Part shown: positions 33,541 to 41,825 of the stretch, piece after piece
Numbering within the stretch: the stretch's first letter is position 1
Layout: the number at the start of each line of letters is the position of its first letter
Assembly: GCF_001482385.1 (NCBI RefSeq)
Contig: NZ_CP013611.1
Span: 1-64,000 of the forward strand
DNA length: 64,000 nucleotides
DNA from: Pseudoalteromonas rubra
Lineage (GTDB): Bacteria; Pseudomonadota; Gammaproteobacteria; Enterobacterales; Alteromonadaceae
Direction: 5' to 3'
Program-made: the position numbers and the translations under genes
Notes under the pieces: generated by a model
The model's input: only the letters and a program-made list of their open reading frames with translations
The model's database searches: none
Told to the model about the DNA's origin: nothing

Positions 33541-34491
33541 ATGACAAGAAAACAAGTATATTTTATCGCTGATGGATTTCAGGCACTGGATTTATTTGGA
33601 CCTTTAGATGCGTTTATGGAGACCAATTCCTATGTGTCCAATGCGTATGAATGTAAGCTATTGAGTTTAGAGACTGGTCCTGTAACAACGGTTTATGGCC
33701 AGCAAGTTCAGGCTGATTTTGGTCTGGAAGACGAGTTTGCAGTTGACGACTTGATCATTTGTGGGGGCAATGGCATGCGCACGTTGTTACTCAGTGCCTG
33801 GCAGGTTGAGAGACTGTCTGAACTGGCGGGCAGAGCTCAGCGCGTGTTCAGTATATGCACCGGCGCATTCGTTCTTGCCCGGCTTTTTCCACAAAAGGCC
33901 TTAACGCTAACCACGCACTGGCGGCATTGTGATAGCCTGGCCCGGCAGCATGGCCACTGCACCATTTCACCAGATCCACTTTACATACAGGATAAACACA
34001 TCTGGTCGTCAGCTGGTGTGTTGTCCGGGGTTGATTTAGCACTTGCCATTGTTCGTGAGGATCATGGTAACAGTGTTGCTGCGCAAGTTGCCAAAGATCT
34101 GGTGGTGTATTTGCAACGCTCAGGGAATCAGCGTCAGTACTCAGATGCTCTGGCATTGCAATCGGGTGATAGCTTAAAGCTCTCTCCGCTTATGGAGTGG
34201 TTGACTACGCAGCTTAACCAATCCGTTTCTGTCGCAAGGATGGCTGAGTTTTGCCATCTCAGCGAGCGACAGCTGACCCGTTTGTTTAAGCAGCACCTGA
34301 ACTGCACTCCGAGCCATTATTTTAAAGTGCTTAAGCTCAACCATGCCCGTGATCTGTTATCAGAAGAAAACATCAGTCTGCGACATGTGGCCGGTAAGCT
34401 GGGGTTTAATAACTATGACAGTTTCAGACGCGCATTTATCAGACAGTTTGGCGTATCTCCGTCGCAATACACTAAGGGGATTAACCGATGA
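33541..34491 (+). CDS. GlxA-type AraC family regulator (DJ-1/PfpI plus HTH)
   Basis: The 316-residue protein has an N-terminal DJ-1/PfpI-like domain (VYFIADGFQALDLFGPLDAF at the start and FSICTGAFVLARL with the nucleophile-elbow cysteine near residue 105) and a C-terminal AraC double helix-turn-helix (ARMAEFCHLSERQLTRLFKQ, then LGFNNYDSFRRAFIRQFGVS). Members such as GlxA, FtrA, CdhR and ArgR control catabolic genes for small amines and amino acids; the DJ-1-like part senses the ligand. AAGGAG precedes the ATG. Its stop overlaps the next gene by four bases, so it may regulate or be co-expressed with the S41-like protein. Confidence 0.88.
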   Translation: MTRKQVYFIADGFQALDLFGPLDAFMETNSYVSNAYECKLLSLETGPVTTVYGQQVQADFGLEDEFAVDDLIICGGNGMRTLLLSAWQVERLSELAGRAQRVFSICTGAFVLARLFPQKALTLTTHWRHCDSLARQHGHCTISPDPLYIQDKHIWSSAGVLSGVDLALAIVREDHGNSVAAQVAKDLVVYLQRSGNQRQYSDALALQSGDSLKLSPLMEWLTTQLNQSVSVARMAEFCHLSERQLTRLFKQHLNCTPSHYFKVLKLNHARDLLSEENISLRHVAGKLGFNNYDSFRRAFIRQFGVSPSQYTKGINR

Positions 34492-35762
34492 ATGACTGGG
34501 TTAAAGCACTCTTGCTGGGTTGCTGCGTGACGCATGTTGCTGCGACTCCGCTTAATGAAGCAGAGCAACAGGCCTGGATCACTGACATTGATTTTTATGC
34601 ACATCAGGTAAAAGTCCGGCATATTCATCCATTTCACACGCTCACGGAGGGAGACTTTAAGCGCAGGATCGAAACGCTTAAAACGGATCTGCCCGAATTG
34701 AACGAAGCCCAGATTGAAACCCGGTTAATGGCAATAAGCCGGGCGATAGGGGACGGCCATAGTAATTATTTGATGATGTCGGGACCGCATCAACACTTTC
34801 CGTTTCGCTTTAAGTTTTTTGGCGATACTTTGAAAGTGGTAGACGCCACTTCTGAGTATCGTGGGTTAATCGGTACCCAGCTTCATTCAATCAATGGTCT
34901 GAGTGTTGCTGAGCTTTACACACAACTTGCACCTGTGCTCCCAGGAGTGGACAACCAATTCAGCGAGCAAAGCAGCTTTGAATACTACCTGTCTTTACAT
35001 AAGCTGCTGCTGGGCCTTGGCATCGTTAAACAGGGTTTACCGGCCTCTTTTCACTTTATCGCTGGCACGAACGAAAAAACCTTACAGATTTCTCCGGTCA
35101 GTATGCAGGAGTTTGGCAAGCTGAGTTCTGCTTATTCACGTGTGGAACCTAAGTTAACTGCGCAAGATATCGGGATGCCAGGGATCACATTGAGTCTATT
35201 AGAGAATCAAAAAGCGGCGTATTTTGACTTTGCGTCTTACCCAACTCCTGAGCAGGTAATGTTGCGTTGTGATGCACTGCAATCAACACTTGAGTCGGCT
35301 GGCTCACGTTATCTGATCATTGATTTCAGGGGCAACAGTGGCGGGAATTTTTACTCGGGCCTGGCACTGTCTGCCTGTTTGCTGCCTTTGGACCAGATTG
35401 ACTGGATGCGAGGCGTTTATGTGCTGACGGATAGTGTGACATTTTCTGCCGCAATGTCGAATACGGCCCAGTTCAGGCAAATTTTGAACGCTCAGGTAGT
35501 TGGTACACCAACCGGAGGCGACCCAAATCATTTTGCGGAAAATAGTCAGTTTTTAATGCCTAATTCTGGCCGTCGTTTCACCTTATCTAAGCGTTACTAT
35601 CCGTTTATTGCAGAACAAAGTGATTCTGTGTATCCCGATATCCATATTGAACCGAGCTGGGATGATTATCGGCGCGGCAGGGATACGGTACTCACTGAGC
35701 TGCTGGTGCGATTGAATGGCATGCTGATTGCGGGTAACACCGTGCCAGCGTTAGCTGAATAA
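34488..35762 (+). CDS. secreted S41-like (tail-specific) peptidase
   Basis: The 424-residue protein begins with a signal-like hydrophobic segment (ALLLGCCVTHVAATP). The C-terminal half has the S41 fold: LIIDFRGNSGGNFYSG near residue 280, the candidate catalytic serine in TDSVTFSAA near 315, and VGTPTGG near 338. An N-terminal helical domain and a PDZ-like region (LIGTQLHSINGLSVAELY near 135) precede it. The canonical lysine could not be placed with certainty, so peptidase activity is likely but unproven. It would act in the periplasm or outside. It starts inside the stop of the GlxA-type regulator, indicating translational coupling. Confidence 0.75.
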   Translation: MNDWVKALLLGCCVTHVAATPLNEAEQQAWITDIDFYAHQVKVRHIHPFHTLTEGDFKRRIETLKTDLPELNEAQIETRLMAISRAIGDGHSNYLMMSGPHQHFPFRFKFFGDTLKVVDATSEYRGLIGTQLHSINGLSVAELYTQLAPVLPGVDNQFSEQSSFEYYLSLHKLLLGLGIVKQGLPASFHFIAGTNEKTLQISPVSMQEFGKLSSAYSRVEPKLTAQDIGMPGITLSLLENQKAAYFDFASYPTPEQVMLRCDALQSTLESAGSRYLIIDFRGNSGGNFYSGLALSACLLPLDQIDWMRGVYVLTDSVTFSAAMSNTAQFRQILNAQVVGTPTGGDPNHFAENSQFLMPNSGRRFTLSKRYYPFIAEQSDSVYPDIHIEPSWDDYRRGRDTVLTELLVRLNGMLIAGNTVPALAE

Positions 35763-35822
35763 AGTAAAGCTCTGTCGCGTACTTAGGTGCGGCAGAGCAC
35801 ATTTGCTCAACGCGTTACTAGG

Positions 35823-35984
35823 TTATGAGCATATGAAGCGGCTGTAGCATAAAGAAGTGGCACAGGCATACAGTACTGTCGGACTCCAGGTGCCACCGGC
35901 GACTTGCGGTGTATCTGCCTGGTGTATTTGCCTGGCGTTTGTCGAGAGATGTTTAATTGATGTCTTTTTTAGCGTCAGTTTCAT
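35823..35984 (-). CDS. orphan RiPP precursor peptide with GG leader
   Basis: The 53-residue peptide splits cleanly into a basic leader (MKLTLKKTSIKHLS, then a spacer ending TPQVAGG at residue 31) and a 22-residue core (TWSPTVLYACATSLCYSRF plus ICS) with three Cys and several Ser and Thr. The KL-x-KK-x-x-I-K-x-LS leader is typical of GG-type class I lanthipeptide-like precursors that are common in Pseudoalteromonas. AAAGGA is six bases before ATG 35984, which is why I prefer it to the ATG two codons upstream and to longer frames. No lanthipeptide dehydratase, cyclase or peptidase-ABC gene is nearby, so modification enzymes, if any, act in trans. Product and role are unknown. Confidence 0.65.
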   Translation of the reverse strand: MKLTLKKTSIKHLSTNARQIHQADTPQVAGGTWSPTVLYACATSLCYSRFICS

Positions 35985-36056
35985 GTTCATTCCTTTAGTT
36001 GTTACGTTCACCAGATTGAACGCGCAGTTAATGTACAGTGTTACCGATCTGAACAC

Positions 36057-36235
36057 ATTTCCTTTTTATTAATTATTAATTAACCTTTTATTGCGATTTT
36101 TTGCTCTAGTGGCTTGATTTTATGTAAGATAAATAAATGTTTCAAAATTCCACGCTGTTAATTTTATTTTTTATTTTTGTGAAAGTTTTTTGCGGCGGTC
36201 AGGTCTTTTTGTAAGAATTCAAAAGGAGATACAAC
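36057..36235. promoter_or_regulatory. AT-rich divergent promoter of the RiPP precursor and phlD-like genes
   Basis: This is among the most AT-rich parts of the window, between genes read in opposite directions. AAAGGAG at 36222-36228 serves the polyketide synthase. No clear inverted repeat was found. Confidence 0.45.
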
Positions 36236-37279
36236 ATGACCACATTATGCAAACCTGCGACTTTTTATCCTGAACACCTTGTCAATGCAGATGACATCAT
36301 GACCGTAATTGAGATTTGCCACCCGGATAGTCCGTATAAACAACGGGCTTTTGAGATGATCCAAAATACAGAGGTAAAAAATCGACATTTGATTTTACCT
36401 CTGACAGAGGTTGTGAAACTTCAGGATTTTGGTGCGCGGGCTGCACGCTATAAAGAGGCCGCCATTGAAATGGCAGAAACAGTTGCTACTGAGGCGATGG
36501 AAAATGCTCAGGTTGCCCCTGAGGACATAGATATGGTGATCGCCACCTCATGTACCGGCTTTATGATGCCCTCTTTAACAGCCCACCTGATCAACCGGTT
36601 GGGTTTACGTAATGAAACCAAACAAATCCCGGTTGCACAATTGGGGTGTGTGGCTGGTGCGTCGGCAATCGGGCGGGCGTTTGAATATTGTCAGAGCCGA
36701 AAAAACAGCAATGTGCTGATCGTCTGTGTTGAAACATCCTCATTGTGCTTTCATAAAGAAGCCAACCGGTTGCAGGACTTTATCAGTGACGCTTTATTTG
36801 CCGATGGCGCAGCTGCGGTGGTAATGCGGGGCGATAGCCTGGTATCTGGCCTTAAGCTTATTAACAACCAGAGTGTGGCGATTAAAGATACCATTCCCTA
36901 TATTGAATATGACATTACGCATCAGGGCTTTAAGTTTTCGTTAGATAAAGAGGTGATGCATTCGATCCCACACGTTGCGCCATATTTGCAATCGTTTTGT
37001 CAGCGCAGCTTATCGCGCAATGCAAACCAGGTAGACAGCACGATTTTTCACACTGGTGGTAAGCGTATTCTTGATGAGCTGGTAAGGTGTTTGTCGCTTG
37101 AGCCTGATATGGTATCACGCTCTCGCGATTGTCTTGCTGAAACGGGTAACACCTCGAGTGTTGCAGTGATTGATGTACTTAAGCGTACCTTTGATTCAGC
37201 CAGGTGTGGTGATGCCAGCCTGCTTGCAGCGTTTGGCCCAGGTTTCACCTCGGAGATGAGCATTGGTGTATGGCATTAA
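36236..37279 (+). CDS. type III polyketide synthase, PhlD-like
   Basis: The 347-residue thiolase-fold enzyme has the chalcone/stilbene synthase triad: Cys138 in AQLGCVAGA, His272 in IFHTGGKR and Asn305 in ETGNTSS. TSCTGFMMPSLTAHLINRLG and [13 protein letters not shown] match PhlD of Pseudomonas, which makes phloroglucinol from three malonyl-CoA, and length agrees (349). No phlACB acylation genes, exporter or PhlF regulator lie near it, so the product could be phloroglucinol or another pyrone or resorcinol. It is a single cytoplasmic gene with AAAGGAG before its ATG. A truncated second copy of its 3' end is at 40796-41031, with identical protein sequence. Confidence 0.88.
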   Translation: MTTLCKPATFYPEHLVNADDIMTVIEICHPDSPYKQRAFEMIQNTEVKNRHLILPLTEVVKLQDFGARAARYKEAAIEMAETVATEAMENAQVAPEDIDMVIATSCTGFMMPSLTAHLINRLGLRNETKQIPVAQLGCVAGASAIGRAFEYCQSRKNSNVLIVCVETSSLCFHKEANRLQDFISDALFADGAAAVVMRGDSLVSGLKLINNQSVAIKDTIPYIEYDITHQGFKFSLDKEVMHSIPHVAPYLQSFCQRSLSRNANQVDSTIFHTGGKRILDELVRCLSLEPDMVSRSRDCLAETGNTSSVAVIDVLKRTFDSARCGDASLLAAFGPGFTSEMSIGVWH

Positions 37280-37484
37280 AATGCGTTTAGGGTTTAACGT
37301 AAGATAAAAAGAACTGACTTGCAGCTGATCGAATTGACGGATCAGCGCGAGTCAACTTTCGCCATTTATTGCTGACCTGTTGCTAACCCGAACGATGATT
37401 TTGATGTTGACCCGTGACGATTTTGGCATGCACAATCTCAGGCAGGACTGTGATTTTATTGTATAATTTAGCGATTATCCTTTA

Positions 37485-39428
37485 ATGTTCAGGATCATGT
37501 ACAAAAAAGCCTTTCTTGCGCTGAGCGTATTCTTTATTTCTGTGTTAATCGTGGCAACACTGGATACTTTTTGGTTTCACAGTTCAACCACACAACGACC
37601 ATCCCGGATGTCCTCAGTATTGCCCCCCGAGGTTCAGTTACAGCAATTGCAATCAGCACACCCGCTGCTCGACATTTATGAACTGGCCTCAGATTCCCCG
37701 CAAGCGGCGTTAGCACAACTGACGCGCTGGCAACAAGGCGCTCATGAGCTGGTGCCCATTGAACAAGTGTATGTGATGTGGGTCCACAGGCGTGCAACCC
37801 GTGATGATCCCGAGCGGGCCAGGCTAAACGAGCAATTGACAGACCTTGCGAGCCAACATCAGCTCTACTGGCTGGAAGCCTGGGTTGCCCAGGCGCAGGC
37901 AAAAACGGCCTTGCGTATCGGTGATCTTGCAACCGCGCGTTCTGCTATTTTAAGGGCTGTGGCGGTTGCTCAGCAACACCAGGTCGGGTTCCTTTTAAAG
38001 GAGGTCTATAATACCGCTGGTGTGGTGTTTAACTCGACCAATGAACTGGTTAAATCGCAGCAGTACTTTCTTAAAGGAATTAAACAGCTTGAAGCGTTAC
38101 CCGAACACCGACTGCGTGCGCTGTTGCACAATAACCTCGGTCTGTTGTACGTGCATCTGGAGCAGTGGGACAACGCGTTAAAATACCTGAGCCAGGCTGA
38201 AAAACACTACAGCCAGTATGCAGATGCTACGCCAGAGTACATGTCGTTAATTTTATTTAACCAATCTTTTGCCCATAACCGTGCAGATCAGGCCGTCCAG
38301 TCCAGAGAAAAATTCGAGCAGGCACTCAGTTATCTGGATGAGGATGTGAGCGATTTTTATCGGGTTGTCGCGCTTAAAAATGAGGCCAGACTACTTAATC
38401 TGGAAAAAGACTTGGGTGGTGCGACGCAAAAAGCCAGTCAGTGCGTTGCGATGACCAGTGCTGAAAAATTCCCAATGCAGCATGGGATCTGTTTACTGGA
38501 GCTGGGCTTTGCTTACTACGCGAGCAGCCGTTTAGATGAAGCACATGCGGCAACGCACTCGGCGATGGCGGTTTTTGGTAAGCTCAACCATGCTCGCTGG
38601 CTAATAAAAAGTCGGCTTTTCCTTGCTGAGGTGCTTGAGCGACAGGGTGAAGCGCAAGCGGCATTAGCATTACTTAAAAATGCCCGGATAGAAGAAAAAA
38701 CCATGACTATGAATGAGTTGATTGCCCTGGATACGGCGCTGGAGGTGCAGCAAATAGCCCAGGAACGAGACTTGTTGAGTGCGCAAAGTCGTTTATCTAA
38801 GCTTGAGCTTTTACTGGATAAGCAGCGTTTCAGATTACTGGTTCTGTGGCTGCTCCTGGCGCTTGCGGGGTCAGGGTGGCTGGCGCTGCGTGCCAGAGCA
38901 GTGAGTAAAGAAAACCGTCGCCTGTATGACCTAAGCTTTGTAGATCCACTCACTAAAGCGGCCAATCGTCGTTTGTATCAGCAGGAGGTGGCATGGCCAA
39001 ACAAGCTGAGGCCTGAGGTTCAATACCGGCTGGTGGTGATTGACCTGGACCACTTTAAACAGATCAATGACACCTATGGTCATGATAAGGGAGACTGGGT
39101 ACTCAGTGAAGCCGCGGGCCGGTTACAAAAGTTTGTAGCCGATGATGAGTTGTTTGTACGCTGGGGTGGTGAGGAGTTTCTGATGGTAGCTAAACAGCGC
39201 GATGCTTTTCGGGACTTTGCTCAAAACATGGTTGATGCGCTGAGAGAAGAGCTCTTTGAATTGGGTGACACTTCGCTGCGAGTGACCGCCTCTTTTGGTG
39301 TAAGCGAGGCAATGAGCGTGCTGCAATTGGGGGCTTCTGATGGGGCATTTAAATGCGCCGATCAGTGTTTGTATCAGGCTAAGAACAATGGCCGGGATCA
39401 AGTTGTGATGCCTGAAGAGATCCGTTAG
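37485..39428 (+). CDS. TPR-containing membrane diguanylate cyclase
   Basis: The 647-residue protein makes the second messenger c-di-GMP. Order: N-terminal membrane helix (about 9-27), periplasmic TPR-like helical repeats (about 90-390, for example NNLGLLYVHLEQWDNALKYL), a short coiled coil, a second helix (FRLLVLWLLLALAGSGWLAL, about 447-466) and a C-terminal GGDEF domain with RWGGEEFLMV near 559-566. The active-site motif is GGEEF and DLDHFKQINDTYGHDKGD is intact, so it should be active. The inhibitory RxxD site is absent (VADDELFVRW), which predicts no product feedback. ATG 37497 is an alternative start with AGGA just upstream. It is a single gene. Confidence 0.88.
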   Translation: MFRIMYKKAFLALSVFFISVLIVATLDTFWFHSSTTQRPSRMSSVLPPEVQLQQLQSAHPLLDIYELASDSPQAALAQLTRWQQGAHELVPIEQVYVMWVHRRATRDDPERARLNEQLTDLASQHQLYWLEAWVAQAQAKTALRIGDLATARSAILRAVAVAQQHQVGFLLKEVYNTAGVVFNSTNELVKSQQYFLKGIKQLEALPEHRLRALLHNNLGLLYVHLEQWDNALKYLSQAEKHYSQYADATPEYMSLILFNQSFAHNRADQAVQSREKFEQALSYLDEDVSDFYRVVALKNEARLLNLEKDLGGATQKASQCVAMTSAEKFPMQHGICLLELGFAYYASSRLDEAHAATHSAMAVFGKLNHARWLIKSRLFLAEVLERQGEAQAALALLKNARIEEKTMTMNELIALDTALEVQQIAQERDLLSAQSRLSKLELLLDKQRFRLLVLWLLLALAGSGWLALRARAVSKENRRLYDLSFVDPLTKAANRRLYQQEVAWPNKLRPEVQYRLVVIDLDHFKQINDTYGHDKGDWVLSEAAGRLQKFVADDELFVRWGGEEFLMVAKQRDAFRDFAQNMVDALREELFELGDTSLRVTASFGVSEAMSVLQLGASDGAFKCADQCLYQAKNNGRDQVVMPEEIR

Positions 39429-39558
39429 TTGTTACAAAGTGTGGGGTCACATTAGAGAGCACTTACTTGAGACGCCGGGAGCGTAATATAAGTGGTGGCT
39501 GGAGAAGTTGGTATATTCCGGTAAGGCGCGTTGAGGATTAAAGTACCACAATGAACAA

Positions 39559-39942
39559 TTAAGAACGGGCGCCATGAGGTTCCCGTTCACTATTCAGGGC
39601 AGCCAAGTAGAGCTCGATTGAATAGAGCAGGCAGTATCTACCGGATGAACCACCCCAGATTTGGTCATCATGGCCGCGTGCGATCACTTTTGATTTTGCG
39701 TGATAAGCAGACAACAAAACCGATAAATTAGCGTCAAAACCGGGGTCCGGCTTTTTCATCCAGTATCCATCTGCACAAGATTCTTCAGGTGCTGCAAGCT
39801 TAAATACGATATCGCCCTGACCGTACTTTGAGTAAGTAATTAATGTTGTAACCGTTGTTTTACCTGAACCTTTAACACTGGCAAACGTTAAGGTATTGAA
39901 AGTGGCCAGTAGAGTGAATAATAGGGTAGTTTAAGTTTTCAT
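39559..39942 (-). pseudogene. small secreted protein gene broken by an early stop codon
   Basis: From ATG 39942 the frame reads M-K-T-stop, then continues open for about 123 codons: TTLLFTLLATFNTLTFAS is plainly the rest of a signal peptide, followed by a small domain with GQGDIVFKLAAPEESCADGY, KKPDPGFDANLSVLLSAY and GGSSGRYCLLYSI. Two cysteines could pair. The TAA at codon 4 is the only lesion seen. No other good start exists before the domain, since the next ATG is in the middle. I recognise the general type of short secreted protein in this genus but not a function. A sequencing error is possible. Confidence 0.6.
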
Positions 39943-40130
39943 TGTTTCAGTTCTCTGTATAAAATTGCGGCAAATAATGCACCGTAGTTTCAGGTCAATA
40001 AAGCAGCAAATCACTTTTTTGGGTAAATAACATCTGTTACTCCGTCTATGAAGGCACCATTTGCAGCTAGTGCGACTGGATAGTCGGAGTGATAATGGCC
40101 GGGGTGAATCGGCCAGCAAGTCATTTTTAT

Positions 40131-40795
40131 TTACTTATACAGTTCCAACTCGCCTAAGCTGAGGTAGTTGCCCAGGTCATTGGATACGTCGAGACGGTAA
40201 TATTGGTAATGTGCCTTTGATCCCAGACAGTACTCAGACATGGCGGGAAAGTCGGGTTTGTCGCCAGAGCCAATTGGGGTCCACACTTGTTTGTCGTTAC
40301 TACCATACAGTTTCCAGCTGGTGGTTACCCAGGTTGTGGTGTGATTGTAACCTTGTGCAAGTGCGATTTTAGACACGGCTTCTGCCTGAGGCAAAGTGAC
40401 ATAGATTGACTCTTGCTTCTCTTTAGAGCACCAAACATGGCTGTAGCTATAAACAACCACGCCATCATTAAGGTGGTTAATACTACCGTGGCTGGTCGTC
40501 GCTACTTCAAAGCCTCTGATATCGACTTTTTCGTCCGCCAGCTGGCAAGCGCGGTTAGGTACCGTGCCGTCACCTATGGTTAGTTCAAAGTCACCGCTTT
40601 GCTCCGTCGCATCAACCCAGTGCCCATACCAGCCATTGAAATCCAGAGACGGAGAACCGTAATAAGTGGCTTTCACACCGGCCTGATTGATCACATCAAA
40701 GGTGATGTACTTAGTGCTGTCGGCCGCATTTAACTGAGGCTGGGTGCCGTGAACCTGGTTGCCAGAGATAATACCGCCGTGGCTGTCTGTTGCAA
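40131..40795 (-). pseudogene. truncated copy of the secreted discoidin-like gene
   Basis: The C-terminal 187 residues and a further stretch to about codon 58 of the intact gene at 44142-44978 are present and nearly identical, with only a few changes (for example Cys for Phe in HVWFSKEK, and Gly for Glu in CLESK). The signal peptide and N-terminal part are missing: the homology stops at GTTGCAATG (40787-40795), where a phlD fragment begins. Without start region or promoter the copy is dead or expressed only from outside. It still ends in the usual stop followed by a TGGCCG/CGGCCA hairpin. Confidence 0.85.
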
Positions 40796-41031
40796 TGTTT
40801 CACACCGGTGGTAAGCGTATTCTTGATGAGCTGGTCAGGTGTTTGTCGCTTGAGCCTGATATGGTGTCACGCTCTCGCGATTGTCTGGCCGAAACGGGCA
40901 ACACCTCCAGCGTAGCGGTCATTGACGTATTAAAACGTACCTTTGACTCTGCCAGGTGCGGTGATGCCAGCTTGCTTGCGGCGTTTGGTCCCGGTTTCAC
41001 CTCAGAAATGAGCATTGGCGTATGGCATTGA
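40796..41031 (+). pseudogene. truncated 3' copy of the phlD-like gene
   Basis: The last 77 codons before the stop (from FHTGGKR to IGVWH) encode exactly the same protein as the intact gene at 36236-37279. By my count 24 codons differ, all synonymously, and the stop is TGA instead of TAA. The catalytic Cys region is missing, so no enzyme can be made. It abuts the discoidin fragment with no spacer, meaning one deletion removed the 5' ends of both divergent genes. The synonymous-only divergence shows that the parent copy was functional for a long time before truncation. Confidence 0.9.
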
Positions 41032-41408
41032 GCTGAAGGCATCAATCATCATGGTCTGTTCTGAATCAGTTCGGTTAATGTGACTGGTGTACCAACACCA
41101 GCAGGGTGGTTGTTCTTGTTTTTCCTGCCAAACTCCCTAGTAAGGGCCTTATGCTGTTGGGTTATTTACCTGCTTTTGACTTGTGACAGCATTTACATGA
41201 GAGAGGTGTATTCAGTATGCCTTCTCTCCAATAAACAGCCAATGTCTCTTGCTCACAGTTTTCGCCCACTTCCACCTTGTAATTAGAATGTAATAGGTTT
41301 CTTTTTCCGGAGGTATTATTTTTTGTTTCAGATTAGCGCACTTTATATTTGTTGTTTTTGTAATGAATGGAGTGCCGATACGTAGAGTAGACCAAAGGAG
41401 TCATAGTC
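41032..41408. promoter_or_regulatory. promoter region of the toxin-like gene pair
   Basis: About 375 bases after the phlD fragment. No gene recognised. The last 110 bases are AT-rich, and AAAGGAG at 41394-41400 is the ribosome site of the aegerolysin-like gene. Confidence 0.45.
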
Positions 41409-41762
41409 ATGAGCAGAGATGTCACACTCACTGTTGAAAATAATACGGGCGTAACACTTATCTATGTCAATGATAGTACAGAGCATGGAAAGTTTGTAAA
41501 AAAGCCGCCAAAGAAAATAGAAGCAACAGGATCCTGGGAATGTAGCAGTGTAAGCGGTGGATTATACGGACCTAAGGGGGAGGTGGTCTATCAACTTGAA
41601 AACCAGGATACCTTCATCAAATTCACCTTTAATCATCCGATCTCGGACTCAAAAAGTGTTTATGAGGTGAAGCCAGACCCTAAAGACGCAGTGGACTCTG
41701 AAGTGGAAAAGTCAGGAGGCCACACTCAGAAAGTTATCTACAAATTATATTCAAAAATGTAA
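41409..41762 (+). CDS. aegerolysin-like protein (Gpp34/Cry34-type)
   Basis: The 117-residue protein has no signal peptide. VTLTVENNTGVTLIYVND, HGKFVKKPPKKIEATGSWEC, a glycine-rich turn and GEVVYQLENQDTFIKFTFNHP match the layout of Cry34Ab1, now Gpp34Ab1 (about 123 residues), including the NNTG-x-TL start, the PP-x-x-I turn and the final VxY strand. Such aegerolysin-fold proteins bind lipids and need a larger partner to form pores. AAAGGAG lies eight bases before the ATG. The next gene, 63 bases downstream on the same strand, encodes a 747-residue protein, consistent with a two-component toxin. The fold assignment is by memory of motifs, not by search. Confidence 0.6.
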   Translation: MSRDVTLTVENNTGVTLIYVNDSTEHGKFVKKPPKKIEATGSWECSSVSGGLYGPKGEVVYQLENQDTFIKFTFNHPISDSKSVYEVKPDPKDAVDSEVEKSGGHTQKVIYKLYSKM

Positions 41763-41825
41763 GTGGCCTTAACCTTATAGCTTGAGTGTCATATCAGTGT
41801 TGACCGATTAAACAGGAGTAAAATT

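Noticed and set aside
40759..41031. 90-codon open frame at the phlD fragment as a real small gene
   Set aside because: It starts at a TTG inside antisense discoidin sequence and only its tail is phlD; it is a by-product of the deletion junction.
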